A stretch of DNA of 64,000 bases, taken from JAJRPT01 sp964465945. Its GTDB lineage: Bacteria; Bacteroidota; Ignavibacteria; Kapaibacteriales; UBA2268. Of this stretch, positions 1-8,405 are shown piece after piece. The stretch covers positions 62,001-126,000 of the forward strand of contig CAYXMM010000004.1 in NCBI GenBank assembly GCA_964465945.1. Direction: 5' to 3'. The position numbers and the translations under genes are program-made. A model generated the notes under the pieces. That model saw only the letters and a program-made list of their open reading frames with translations, did not search any database and was not told the origin of the DNA. Position 1 is the stretch's first letter. Every line of letters begins with the position of its first letter.

Positions 1-1202
1 TAAAAGATATTAGCGTGTAAATGCGAGTTACCAATATGCCCAAAAACTAAATAATCTAATTCGAGCTTTTCTAATTCATTATATAAATAATCATAATATG
101 CTTCAAATAAATGACTTTCAACAGCAGTATCAGTCCCAATTTTAAAAGTATTGTTACCCGTTAAATGCTCATAAACCTCTTCTGGCAACTTATGTCGAAA
201 TCTTGCAAATTCATTATGTTGTTTATCTTCCGTTGCAATCCAAGTAGCATCAGGAAACGATGAAGTGTTTTTAATTAAATTATACCACTCTTCGAGTGAT
301 TTATCCATCAACTCATCATTAACTTCTTGTTCTACCCAAATCGCCGAATTAAAATCATCTTTTAACTGAGAATAATGCTTTTTCAGAACATTTAAAGAGT
401 TTTTATCAAAATATTCAATTAATCGTGGTGAAATCAATGAATTATTACTATCTCTTGTAAATCCCAAAAAGTCAAATAACTCTTTTTTATTTTTAAAAAA
501 TACAATCAACCCAATTAAATGTTTAGGAATCTCTAATAATCTTAATTTTATATCATATATTATCCCGAGAGTACCTTCCGAACCAATAAACAAGTCAATC
601 AAATCCATATTTGGTTTAATATAATAGCCAGCAGCATGTTTTATAGTTGGCATTTTTATATCTTTTATTTGGATTGAATAATTTAAAAACTCAATTTTAT
701 CTTTAACGATAAATTGACCTCTTTTAAGATGAAAATCTTCCCCATTTGGTAAAATAACTTTTATTTCCTCTACCCAATTTCTTGTTGCACCATATTGAAA
801 AGTTCTACTTCCAGATGCATTTGTGCCAACATTGCCACCAATTGAACTACTTGTTTCTGTTGGATTTGGAGGGAAAAACAAACCTACTTCTTTTAAAATG
901 TCATTTAATTCAAAATACTTAAGACCAGGTTCAACCCAAATTGTTTTTTCATCAATATTTAAAGTATGCTTATTAAGTTTTTCAGTAGAAATTATATAAC
1001 CACTATTTGGAATTGCTCCACCTGTTAAACCAGTTCTTGCCCCCTGAATTGATAAATTTGCTTTAGATATATTAGCATTTTTAACTATTTCAATAATATC
1101 ATCTTTATTCTCTACAATAAATAACTTTTCTGCATCCCCTTGATAATTTGATGCATCTTTCAAATAATCTAAAAATGTTGACTTATCTTCTTTAATAACC
1201 AT
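1..1202 (-). CDS. FAD-linked oxidase (GlcD / D-lactate dehydrogenase type), C-terminus beyond window
   Basis: The reading frame is open from an ATG at 1202 to the window edge, so only the N-terminal ~400 residues are visible. The N-terminus (MVIKEDKSTFLDYLKDAS) leads into a VAO/PCMH-type FAD-binding domain. It includes the segment GARTGLTGGAIP, then NPTETSSSIGGNVGTNASGS, the pyrophosphate-binding signature of GlcD-like 2-hydroxyacid dehydrogenases. Further on, GSEGTLGI is also typical, and FGHIGNSHLHANIF near the edge matches the C-terminal cap. The family oxidises 2-hydroxyacids such as D-lactate or glycolate; the exact substrate cannot be told. The start overlaps the stop of the HAD gene by one base (TAATG), so it is probably the third gene of an operon with the HAD and IPT/TIG genes. 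Confidence 0.88.
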   Translation of the reverse strand, partial: MVIKEDKSTFLDYLKDASNYQGDAEKLFIVENKDDIIEIVKNANISKANLSIQGARTGLTGGAIPNSGYIISTEKLNKHTLNIDEKTIWVEPGLKYFELNDILKEVGLFFPPNPTETSSSIGGNVGTNASGSRTFQYGATRNWVEEIKVILPNGEDFHLKRGQFIVKDKIEFLNYSIQIKDIKMPTIKHAAGYYIKPNMDLIDLFIGSEGTLGIIYDIKLRLLEIPKHLIGLIVFFKNKKELFDFLGFTRDSNNSLISPRLIEYFDKNSLNVLKKHYSQLKDDFNSAIWVEQEVNDELMDKSLEEWYNLIKNTSSFPDATWIATEDKQHNEFARFRHKLPEEVYEHLTGNNTFKIGTDTAVESHLFEAYYDYLYNELEKLELDYLVFGHIGNSHLHANIF

Positions 1203-1948
1203 TATAAATTGTAATAGGTTATAATATAATCGTAAATTTCATTCCACGAAGCAGATGAAAAATCAGCATCTGTTTTTTTACTATTTACTGATGATGTGTA
1301 TTCTGTTGCAGAGCCAGTAAAACGAATTGCATTCATTCCAAGTTGCTTCGCCCCTAAAACATCCGTATGTTCTATATCACCGATATGAGTCGATTGCTTT
1401 ACATCACCATTTAATTGCTTTATAGCAAACATAAAAGCAGTTTCGTTCGGTTTTGAATACCCAGTTTCATTTGAAAAACTAAAAGCACTAAAATACTTAT
1501 CTATTCCATCTTCTAACATTAATTGTTTTAAAATTGAACCAGGTGAAAAGCCAGTGTCTGAAATAATTGCTAATTTAAAGTTTTTACTTAGTTCTTTTAA
1601 AACATCTTCAACGTCAGGTATTAGTTTTGGCTTATGAACTAAAACTGAATCTTCAAAAGCTGTAGTAACAATGCTAATTGACTTTTCATTAAATGGTGAA
1701 TTTGTATATTTCCAAAAAAACTCAACACACTCTCGAGCTGATGGAGTAATATGTTTCTCTTTCCAAGATTTCTCAAAAAAATCCCAAGTTGCTTTCATTG
1801 CCCTATCAAATTCATTTGAAAGAATCATTGTACCTGTTTTATCTAATTCATCAATTAGTACTCTTTGTCTATATTTATTTCGTTCTAACCCATTATATGA
1901 ATCATAAATAGTATTCCATAGGTCAATGCAAATTATATTCTTTTTCAT
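1202..1948 (-). CDS. HAD-superfamily hydrolase with variant motif I
   Basis: This 248-residue protein has the four HAD motifs in order: motif I around D9 (IDLWNT), motif II (IISDTG), motif III lysine (GYSKPNETAF) and motif IV (HIGDIEHTDVLGAKQLGM). It resembles subfamily IA phosphatases with a helical cap. The second aspartate of the usual DxD is replaced by Trp (D-L-W-N-T). That substitution removes the usual acid/base residue of phosphatases, and dehalogenases also lack an Asp there, so activity on a phosphate ester is not certain. It lies one base downstream of the IPT/TIG lipoprotein gene and overlaps the FAD oxidase start. One speculative role is removal of 2-phosphoglycolate feeding a glycolate-type oxidase. 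Confidence 0.82.
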   Translation of the reverse strand: MKKNIICIDLWNTIYDSYNGLERNKYRQRVLIDELDKTGTMILSNEFDRAMKATWDFFEKSWKEKHITPSARECVEFFWKYTNSPFNEKSISIVTTAFEDSVLVHKPKLIPDVEDVLKELSKNFKLAIISDTGFSPGSILKQLMLEDGIDKYFSAFSFSNETGYSKPNETAFMFAIKQLNGDVKQSTHIGDIEHTDVLGAKQLGMNAIRFTGSATEYTSSVNSKKTDADFSSASWNEIYDYIITYYNL

Positions 1949-1949
1949 A

Positions 1950-3248
1950 TTAGTTGTATATCTTCTTTAAAATTCTTTCGCCAGGAGTTTGAACTCCACC
2001 TCCTATTGGCAAACCACCACCTGTTCCACCTTGATTTTCATTATTCAAAGTAATTTCTTTTACAATGCCATAACCTTTACTAAACCAATAAATTGTTTTA
2101 GTTTCTATTTCTTGCTGTATTGGAATTATTCCGAAAGTTATAGTTAAATCTGATGTAAAAGTATACTCTACTTCAATAACTTCTAGGTCTTTCCCAGCAA
2201 TTTTTTCAATTCGTTTAGTTGGAATTCTTTTCGCATTTCCTTTTGAACTAATTTTAATATTCACATTCTGTCCATTAAAAGGCAACGAAAAACTCATATC
2301 TTTAAATTCATAAACAGTCCAAGACAAATTCTGCAAATCTAAAATAGGCACCCATTCAATTTCACTTCCAATCTGGTCTGCAATCATTTGTGGTAATTGC
2401 GCCTCAGATGCTCCATCAGCATAAATTATAGAGCCACTGGTTCTATAATACTTTTTACTTAATTGAAAATTAGACCTATCAAATATATTATACTCAGAAC
2501 TCGGATATGACTTATAAGAAACATTATCAACAACAAAAACTGAATCTTCGGTTGGAGCACCAGTTCGTTTGTTAGTTTCATCATACTCCCAGTTATCAAA
2601 AAGATAATACCTTGCAGATGAAGGCATATAATCACTTGCTAACTCTGCCCCTCCTCCACCAGTTGGATTGTTTGCTACTTTAAAGTCATAAACACTTGTA
2701 ACTGATGAACCATTATAAGTTATTTTAACTCTACCCGTAGTTGCCCCTTGCGGAACAATAGCAAGAATAGTCGTTTCATTTGACTGTAGTATTGTCGATT
2801 CAACCCCATTGAATTGAACTTTTAATTGATTTTTATCAGTTGTAAATCCATTTCCAGAAATAGAAATCACATCACCAATAAACCCAACATTAGGAATAAA
2901 GTCTATAATTTCAAACTTATTTATAGTAAGATTATCATTTGATAAAGCGTCTTGTGATTTATAGATTAACCTTAATTTCCCAGTATTTGCCCCATTTGGA
3001 ATGTAAGCAAATAAAGTATCATCAATTATTTGCTCAATAGGAAATTCTAACTTATTAACCTCAAGGATTAAATTCTTTTTATCTTGTGGTAAATTGTCAA
3101 TAACTAATTTAACTCTATCACCCTCTAACACTTTTAAAGGGAAAAATTCAATGATAGTAAAATCCGTAACTTTTTCATCTTCAGAACATGAAAAAACAAA
3201 AAATGACAAACAAATTATTAATAAAATAAAATAAGTCTTCATAATCAT
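1950..3248 (-). CDS. IPT/TIG-domain lipoprotein
   Basis: This is a 432-residue secreted protein. The N-terminus is a lipoprotein signal ending in the lipobox FVFSC, followed by acidic residues (SEDEK). Two tandem IPT/TIG Ig-like repeats cover about residues 30-110 and 112-195; the second has NVGFIGDVISISGNGF, typical of the fold. The remaining ~230 residues are not recognised. They include a Gly-rich linker (NPTGGGG) and a Gly-rich C-terminal stretch. ATG codons at 3248 and 3242 both fit as starts; the second (MKTYF) gives the more conventional signal peptide. A TAAATTTG -7-like box lies at 3275-3268, but no TTG is seen at a suitable distance upstream. Function unknown, probably a surface or periplasmic lipoprotein. 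Confidence 0.78.
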   Translation of the reverse strand: MIMKTYFILLIICLSFFVFSCSEDEKVTDFTIIEFFPLKVLEGDRVKLVIDNLPQDKKNLILEVNKLEFPIEQIIDDTLFAYIPNGANTGKLRLIYKSQDALSNDNLTINKFEIIDFIPNVGFIGDVISISGNGFTTDKNQLKVQFNGVESTILQSNETTILAIVPQGATTGRVKITYNGSSVTSVYDFKVANNPTGGGGAELASDYMPSSARYYLFDNWEYDETNKRTGAPTEDSVFVVDNVSYKSYPSSEYNIFDRSNFQLSKKYYRTSGSIIYADGASEAQLPQMIADQIGSEIEWVPILDLQNLSWTVYEFKDMSFSLPFNGQNVNIKISSKGNAKRIPTKRIEKIAGKDLEVIEVEYTFTSDLTITFGIIPIQQEIETKTIYWFSKGYGIVKEITLNNENQGGTGGGLPIGGGVQTPGERILKKIYN

Positions 3249-3318
3249 TTCTTTAGGTTTAAAAATACAAATTTAATTAAATTTAATGGAAATTAAAATT
3301 ATAATTAAAACTTATAAA

Positions 3319-4173
3319 TTACAATCCAAAATTTCTAGTTATTTGAAAACCAAAAGTAAGATTCTTTAAACTAAATGGGTTCGGAGAGCCACCAAAAACT
3401 TGACTTTGATTAATAAAACTGCTATTTGTCAATAATAATTTAAAAAAATGTCCACCCGTTTCAAATTCAACACCTGCTGAATAAGTATCATAAAATTGCT
3501 TCACTCCATCTCCTCTCCAACCTTGCAAAGTATTTACCCCTTCCAAAATTATTGAAGTCATATCATCATTAAAATAATATTGCAAATACGAACCTAAAAG
3601 AATTGAATGAGTTTCACATTCACAATGTGATATTGTGTTATTCAAGAATGAAGGACTTAAACCAATCGCAAGTCTATCAAATAATTTAGTATTTGCAACC
3701 AAAGTTAAAAATGGTTGGAATTCCTTTCCAGAATTAGTTATTTTAACTTGTGACTTGCCAATGTAAGAAACCCCAGCATTTACTGAAAGCATAATTGGAA
3801 TATCATTAATATCAGAATGCAATAACTTATATTTTGCTTGAAAATCAACCGTTGCTTGATGATTAGTCCGTCCTAAAGTTAACATTAACTTGTCAGTAAC
3901 CCCATAAGCAAGAAGCATCCTCATAAAAGCTCCATTATCTAAACCAAAAAAAGTAGAATATCCCCCTGAAACAGGTCCTGAAAACCTATGTGAAATCCCA
4001 TATACTAAGTCTCCTTTAGGAATTACTTCTGAAGTTGGTAAGTTAAAAGTTTGAGTTGATTTAAAGATTGTTTGTTTATTTTCTAAAATTGGTTCACTTC
4101 GTTTCCATTTTGATTGCGAATATGATTGGATACTTAAAATAAAAACAAATATAATAATAAATAATATTTTCAT
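3319..4173 (-). CDS. DUF5777-type outer-membrane beta-barrel protein
   Basis: This 284-residue protein has a signal peptide (MKILFIIIFVFILSIQSYS). A long series of alternating hydrophobic/polar strands follows, ending in a C-terminal aromatic strand (FGFQITRNFGL) as outer-membrane barrels do. The early region (FNLPTSEVIPKGDLVYGISH) and the repeated Gly-aromatic turns match the DUF5777 family as I recall it. It lies 4 bases downstream of the YceI gene, which in turn overlaps the heme lipoprotein gene, so the three form one operon. I recall this trio occurring together in FCB genomes, so a shared role in periplasmic redox or isoprenoid metabolism is inferred. A short Cys pair (CECE) sits around residues 186-188. 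Confidence 0.7.
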   Translation of the reverse strand: MKILFIIIFVFILSIQSYSQSKWKRSEPILENKQTIFKSTQTFNLPTSEVIPKGDLVYGISHRFSGPVSGGYSTFFGLDNGAFMRMLLAYGVTDKLMLTLGRTNHQATVDFQAKYKLLHSDINDIPIMLSVNAGVSYIGKSQVKITNSGKEFQPFLTLVANTKLFDRLAIGLSPSFLNNTISHCECETHSILLGSYLQYYFNDDMTSIILEGVNTLQGWRGDGVKQFYDTYSAGVEFETGGHFFKLLLTNSSFINQSQVFGGSPNPFSLKNLTFGFQITRNFGL

Positions 4174-4177
4174 AAAC

Positions 4178-4744
4178 TTAACTCACCTTTGTCAAATAAA
4201 ATTTTAACTCTAATTTCATATTCTCATCAATTTTTTGAAACATTAAAGATGGAACTTCAATATTATAATCACTCAAAGGTACAATAAACTTACACTTCAC
4301 TTCATACCCATTACTTGCATTATTCAAATCACCCTTTACAGATAACTTAACCTTTTTACCATGAATACTCATCTCCCCTTTTACAACAACATCAAAACCA
4401 TTTGAAGATTTTTTTGACTCAATAATTTCACCTTTAAAACTTGCTAATGGATACTTATTTGTATGAAGGTAATTTTCCTTCATATGCCTGTCTCTTAATC
4501 CAATTCCAGTTTCTAAAGTATTCAATTGGACTTCAAAATATAATTCACTATCTTTACTAAAATCACTTGGGTCTCCAATCAAATACCCATCAATATTATC
4601 AGTTACTCCCTCAAAATCTTCTATTGGAGCATCAGAAATAAATTTCACTGAATTTTTTCTATTTTTATCAACATTATATTCTGCTGAAAATAAATTAATA
4701 TGAACTAAACATAAAATAATTATAAGAAACAAAGATTTATTCAT
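4178..4744 (-). CDS. YceI-family periplasmic protein
   Basis: YceI proteins are lipocalin-like periplasmic beta-barrels that bind polyisoprenoid-type lipids. The 188-residue frame has a signal peptide (MNKSLFLIIILCLVHINLFS) and family hallmarks: VDKNRKNSVKFISDAPIEDF, the segment GLRDRHMKENYLHTNKYP (the conserved R-D-x-H-M pattern) and the late strand VKGEMSIHGKKVKL. The frame is open upstream to a TTG at 4762, but I place the start at the ATG at 4744. It has a clear GGAG Shine-Dalgarno 6 bases upstream and its first codons form a proper signal peptide. It overlaps the heme lipoprotein stop by 8 bases (ATGAATAA), implying translational coupling. Confidence 0.87.
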   Translation of the reverse strand: MNKSLFLIIILCLVHINLFSAEYNVDKNRKNSVKFISDAPIEDFEGVTDNIDGYLIGDPSDFSKDSELYFEVQLNTLETGIGLRDRHMKENYLHTNKYPLASFKGEIIESKKSSNGFDVVVKGEMSIHGKKVKLSVKGDLNNASNGYEVKCKFIVPLSDYNIEVPSLMFQKIDENMKLELKFYLTKVS

Positions 4745-5147
4745 TTTTAGCTCCTTGTTCAATCCATAACTTAATTTTATTTATGTTGATTTGGTTCAAA
4801 CTACCCGATAACGGCATTTTGTCTTGGTCAATGTTTTCACCAGTTAATTTTCTATATAAATAACTTGAATCAGGTGAAAACTCTTTAACTAAAAACTCAT
4901 TTGTTCTTTCTGTGCTGAAAGCATTAACTATGTTTCCATAAGTATTTTCTGATAAATCTAAACCAGCATAATAATCCTTTGACAGAGTATTATGGCAACT
5001 TATACAATTTGCATTAAAAATATCTTGAATCTCTGAAAATTTAATTTTTTCATCTACTTGTTCGTCTATACAATCATATTTTATATTCTCCTTACAAGAA
5101 CTTAAAATAAATAAAGAAAATAAGAATAATAGGAATTTTTGGCTCAT
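4737..5147 (-). CDS. c-type heme lipoprotein (single CxxCH)
   Basis: This 136-residue lipoprotein has a signal ending in the lipobox FILSSC (C18). One heme-attachment motif, CISCH, lies at C48-C51-H52, placed as in small cytochrome c-like domains (FSEIQDIFNANCISCH). The C-terminus has the ligand-region pattern QDKMPLSGSLNQ, where the Met is a candidate axial ligand, and ends in KLWIEQGAKNE. It is the first gene of the YceI/DUF5777 operon. It is clearly paralogous to the lipoprotein at 37162-37569, which ends RWLEQGALNN. A TATTTTTG box on this strand (5181-5174) could drive it. Probably an envelope electron carrier; its partners are unknown. Confidence 0.75.
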   Translation of the reverse strand: MSQKFLLFLFSLFILSSCKENIKYDCIDEQVDEKIKFSEIQDIFNANCISCHNTLSKDYYAGLDLSENTYGNIVNAFSTERTNEFLVKEFSPDSSYLYRKLTGENIDQDKMPLSGSLNQININKIKLWIEQGAKNE

Positions 5148-5216
5148 GTTTGCTTATTTTTGTTAATATATTACAAAAATAATAACACTTGCTTAGAGAA
5201 ATAGTTACAAAAGTAT

Positions 5217-7076
5217 ATGAATTTATTAGAGAAAATCAATAATCTACCGCAGAAACCAGGAGTATATCTTTATAAAAATGATAAAGATAAAATTATTTAC
5301 GTTGGTAAAGCAATAAAACTTAAAAATAGAGTAAAATCATACTTCCAAGAAAAAAGACATAGAGATGCTAAAACAAAAGCACTAGTTCAAAACATAGTTG
5401 ACTTAGAAACAATAGTTACTGATACTGAAGCCGAAGCATTAATTTTAGAAGATACACTTATCAAAGAACATAAACCAAAATATAACATTCTTTTAAAAGA
5501 CGACAAAACTTATCCTTATGTTAAAATTACAAATGAACTTTATCCAAGAATTTATATAACTCGAAACAAAGAAAAAGATGGATCTAAATATATAGGACCA
5601 ATTACCGAAGTTCATCAACTAAAAAATTTAATGAAAACAATCACAAGTTTATTTAAAATAAGAACTTGTCAGTTAGATATAACATTAAAATCCATTCAAG
5701 AAAAGAAACACAAAGTCTGTTTAGATTTCCATATCAGAAAATGCGAAGGACCTTGTGAAGGACTAATTTCACCAGAAGATTATATGGAAAATGTAAAGAA
5801 TGCTCAGAAAATTATTATGGGTAAAACTAAAGAAGTCGAGCATTTATTCACCGAACAAATGAAAGAAGAATCTGAAAAACTCAATTTTGAAAAAGCTGCT
5901 CGGGTACGTAATAATTTATTGATTTTAAGAGACTTCACTTCAAAACAAAAAATAGTAAGTCAGCAATCAATAGATAGAGATATTTTTGCTATTTCCCGAA
6001 TTGATGAAGACGCCTGCGCTATAATTTTAAAAGTTAGAGAAGGAAAATTATTAGGAAAAAGAAGCTTTATCGTTAAGAAAGTTCTTAATGTAAGTGATAG
6101 TGAGATAATACAACGCTCAATTGAAAAATGGTATATTGAAACCGAATTTGTTCCAGATGAAATATTCCTTCCAAATGAACCAACTGACTTTGAATATATA
6201 ACAGATTGGCTCACAGAGTTAAGGGGCAAATCAGTTAAAATTTTTATCCCTAAAATTGGTGAAAAACGGGAATTAATTGAAATGGCAGAAGCAAACGCAA
6301 AATATATACTTAAAGATTATCATGTTGCACTATACAACAGAGAACAAATAATACCCCGCCCCGTTCTATCTTTACAAAGAGATTTAAGATTAGATAAACC
6401 ACCAAGAATATTAGAGTGTTTTGATAATTCACATCTTCAAGGTACAGATTTAGTTTCTTCAATGGTTAAATTTGTTGATGGGAAACCATACAAATCTGGA
6501 TACAGAAAATTCAAAAACAAAACCGTTTTAACAAACAATGACTTTGCTACTATGAAAGAAGTCGTTTTACGTAGGTATTCAAATCTTTTAGAAGAAATTG
6601 AAGCAAACAAACAAAGCAACGAACCCGACCCAAATATAAAACTTCCGGACATAATAATAATTGATGGAGGAAAAGGACAATTAAGCGCTGCAATCGAATC
6701 CTTGAAAGAACTGAATATATTTGATAAAGTTATAGTTATTGGATTAGCAAAACGATTAGAAGAAATCTTTTTCCCTCATAATTCAGAATCATTAATTCTC
6801 CCAAAAACCTCATCAAGTTTAAGACTATTACAACAAATACGAGATGAAGCTCATAGATTTGCTATAACTTACCATAGAAAATTAAGAGAAAAAAGAACTC
6901 TACACTCTGAATTAAACGAAATTAAGGGCTTAGGAAGTCATTCAATAAAAAAACTAATTGAAAAATTCGGTTCAGTCAAGAATGTGTTTAAAGCAAGTGA
7001 TGATGACTTAAAAAAGATATTAAACATTAATCAATTTGATAATCTGAAAAAGTATATTTTAGAAAATGATAAATAA
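5217..7076 (+). CDS. uvrC: UvrC, excinuclease ABC subunit C
   Basis: UvrC makes both incisions in nucleotide excision repair with UvrA/UvrB. The 619-residue protein has the N-terminal GIY-YIG nuclease domain (KPGVYLYKNDKDKIIYVGKA, residues ~12-33) and a Cys-bearing region (KCEGPCEG). A UVR domain (LNFEKAARVRNNLL) is present for binding UvrB. The RNase H-like second nuclease domain carries ECFDNSHLQGTDLVSSMV and IIIDGGKGQLSAA, and a C-terminal helix-hairpin-helix contains IKGLGSHSIKKLIEKFGS. Length is normal. The ATG at 5217 starts exactly at the conserved N-terminus. A TATTTTTG -7-like box at 5155-5162 is a possible promoter element. uvrB lies 30 kb away on the other strand. Confidence 0.97.
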   Translation: MNLLEKINNLPQKPGVYLYKNDKDKIIYVGKAIKLKNRVKSYFQEKRHRDAKTKALVQNIVDLETIVTDTEAEALILEDTLIKEHKPKYNILLKDDKTYPYVKITNELYPRIYITRNKEKDGSKYIGPITEVHQLKNLMKTITSLFKIRTCQLDITLKSIQEKKHKVCLDFHIRKCEGPCEGLISPEDYMENVKNAQKIIMGKTKEVEHLFTEQMKEESEKLNFEKAARVRNNLLILRDFTSKQKIVSQQSIDRDIFAISRIDEDACAIILKVREGKLLGKRSFIVKKVLNVSDSEIIQRSIEKWYIETEFVPDEIFLPNEPTDFEYITDWLTELRGKSVKIFIPKIGEKRELIEMAEANAKYILKDYHVALYNREQIIPRPVLSLQRDLRLDKPPRILECFDNSHLQGTDLVSSMVKFVDGKPYKSGYRKFKNKTVLTNNDFATMKEVVLRRYSNLLEEIEANKQSNEPDPNIKLPDIIIIDGGKGQLSAAIESLKELNIFDKVIVIGLAKRLEEIFFPHNSESLILPKTSSSLRLLQQIRDEAHRFAITYHRKLREKRTLHSELNEIKGLGSHSIKKLIEKFGSVKNVFKASDDDLKKILNINQFDNLKKYILENDK

Positions 7077-7126
7077 TTTAATATTATTTTATAATTTTGG
7101 ATTTTAAAAATTAAATTTATTAGAAA

Positions 7127-8401
7127 ATGAAAGTATCAGTCTTAGGTTTAGGTTACGTTGGGTTTCCCCTTTATTGTGCATTATCAAAAAATACTAAACA
7201 TGAATTAGTAGGTTTTGAACTAAGCAAAAGTAAAATTGATTTAATAAATCAAGGTATATCCCCTGTTGATGACGAACAAGCTGAAAAAGATATAAAAAAA
7301 TTAAAAAATATAAAAGTATCAAATAATGATGCTATTTTAGATAGTTCTGACATCTACATTGTTTGTGTTCCTACTCCTGTAATTGGTGGTTATACTCCCG
7401 ACTTAGAACCAGTTAAAAGTGCTGTTAGAATTATTTCAAAATATTTAAAAAAGGGTCAAATAATAATAATTGAATCCACTATCAACCCTGGTGTTTGTGA
7501 TGAAATTGTAATTCCTCTTGCAGAAGAACTTACTTCATTAAAAGCAGGAGTTGATTTCGACGTTGCACATTGCCCCGAAAGAATTAACCCAGGCGATCCT
7601 GTTTGGAACGTCTATAATATACCAAGGAATATTGGTTCTACAAGACCAGAAGCAACTAAAAAAGCAGCAGATTTATATCGCGAAGCCATTTCAGGTGAAA
7701 TAAACGAAATGCCTAACCTTAAAACAACAGAAGCAACTAAAATCATTGAAAATACATTCCGTGATATTAATATTGCATTTGTTAACGAACTAGCTAAATC
7801 ATTTGATGTACTCGGAATAAATTTAGATGTTGTAATTAAAGCCGCTTCTAATAAACCTTTTGCTTTTATGGCTCATTACCCAAGTTGTGGTGTTGGTGGA
7901 CATTGCATTCCTGTTGATCCATATTACTTAATCGAAAGAGCTAAACTTTCAGGTTTTGACCACAAATTCTTAAAGTTAGCAAGAGAAATTAACAACTCTA
8001 TGCCTGAATACACAATCGACTTACTTTCTGATAAACTAAACGAAATTGAGAAATCAATAAAAGGAACTTCCATTGGCTTAATTGGATTAAGTTACAAAGC
8101 TGATGTTGGTGATTTAAGAGAAAGCCCATCACTTGAAATTAAAGAATTACTTTTGAAAAAGGGTGCTAAACTTGAAATCTGGGACCCATATTTCTTAAAT
8201 ATGAGCACTTGCCAAACTTTAGAAGAACTGCTTCAAAAATCAGATGCAATAGTAATAGCAACAAATCATAAAGTATTGAAAAATCTTAAACTAAATGATT
8301 TACTTGATAATAATGTAAAAGTAGTAATTGATGGAAAAAATTGCTTATCTCAAGACATATATTCAAGCAACAAATTGATTTATAAAGGAATAGGCAGGTA
8401 A
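7127..8401 (+). CDS. Nucleotide-sugar dehydrogenase (UDP-HexNAc 6-dehydrogenase type)
   Basis: This 424-residue NAD-dependent dehydrogenase oxidises C6 of a UDP-sugar to a uronate. It has the Rossmann start MKVSVLGLGYVGFPL, the VPTP loop (VCVPTPV), the ESTINPG segment, HCPERINPGD, and the catalytic Cys motif GVGGHCIPVDPYYL near residue 265. The C-terminal UDP-binding domain (SYKADVGDLRESPSLEI) is complete. The AHCPERINPGD segment and overall pattern favour the UDP-GlcNAc/ManNAc class (WbpA/WecC-like) over UDP-glucose dehydrogenase. The product would supply surface polysaccharide. It stands alone behind uvrC with 50 bases between; a TAATTTTG box lies at 7092-7099. Its stop is 4 bases from the convergent TamB-like gene. 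Confidence 0.92.
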   Translation: MKVSVLGLGYVGFPLYCALSKNTKHELVGFELSKSKIDLINQGISPVDDEQAEKDIKKLKNIKVSNNDAILDSSDIYIVCVPTPVIGGYTPDLEPVKSAVRIISKYLKKGQIIIIESTINPGVCDEIVIPLAEELTSLKAGVDFDVAHCPERINPGDPVWNVYNIPRNIGSTRPEATKKAADLYREAISGEINEMPNLKTTEATKIIENTFRDINIAFVNELAKSFDVLGINLDVVIKAASNKPFAFMAHYPSCGVGGHCIPVDPYYLIERAKLSGFDHKFLKLAREINNSMPEYTIDLLSDKLNEIEKSIKGTSIGLIGLSYKADVGDLRESPSLEIKELLLKKGAKLEIWDPYFLNMSTCQTLEELLQKSDAIVIATNHKVLKNLKLNDLLDNNVKVVIDGKNCLSQDIYSSNKLIYKGIGR

Positions 8402-8405
8402 GTTA

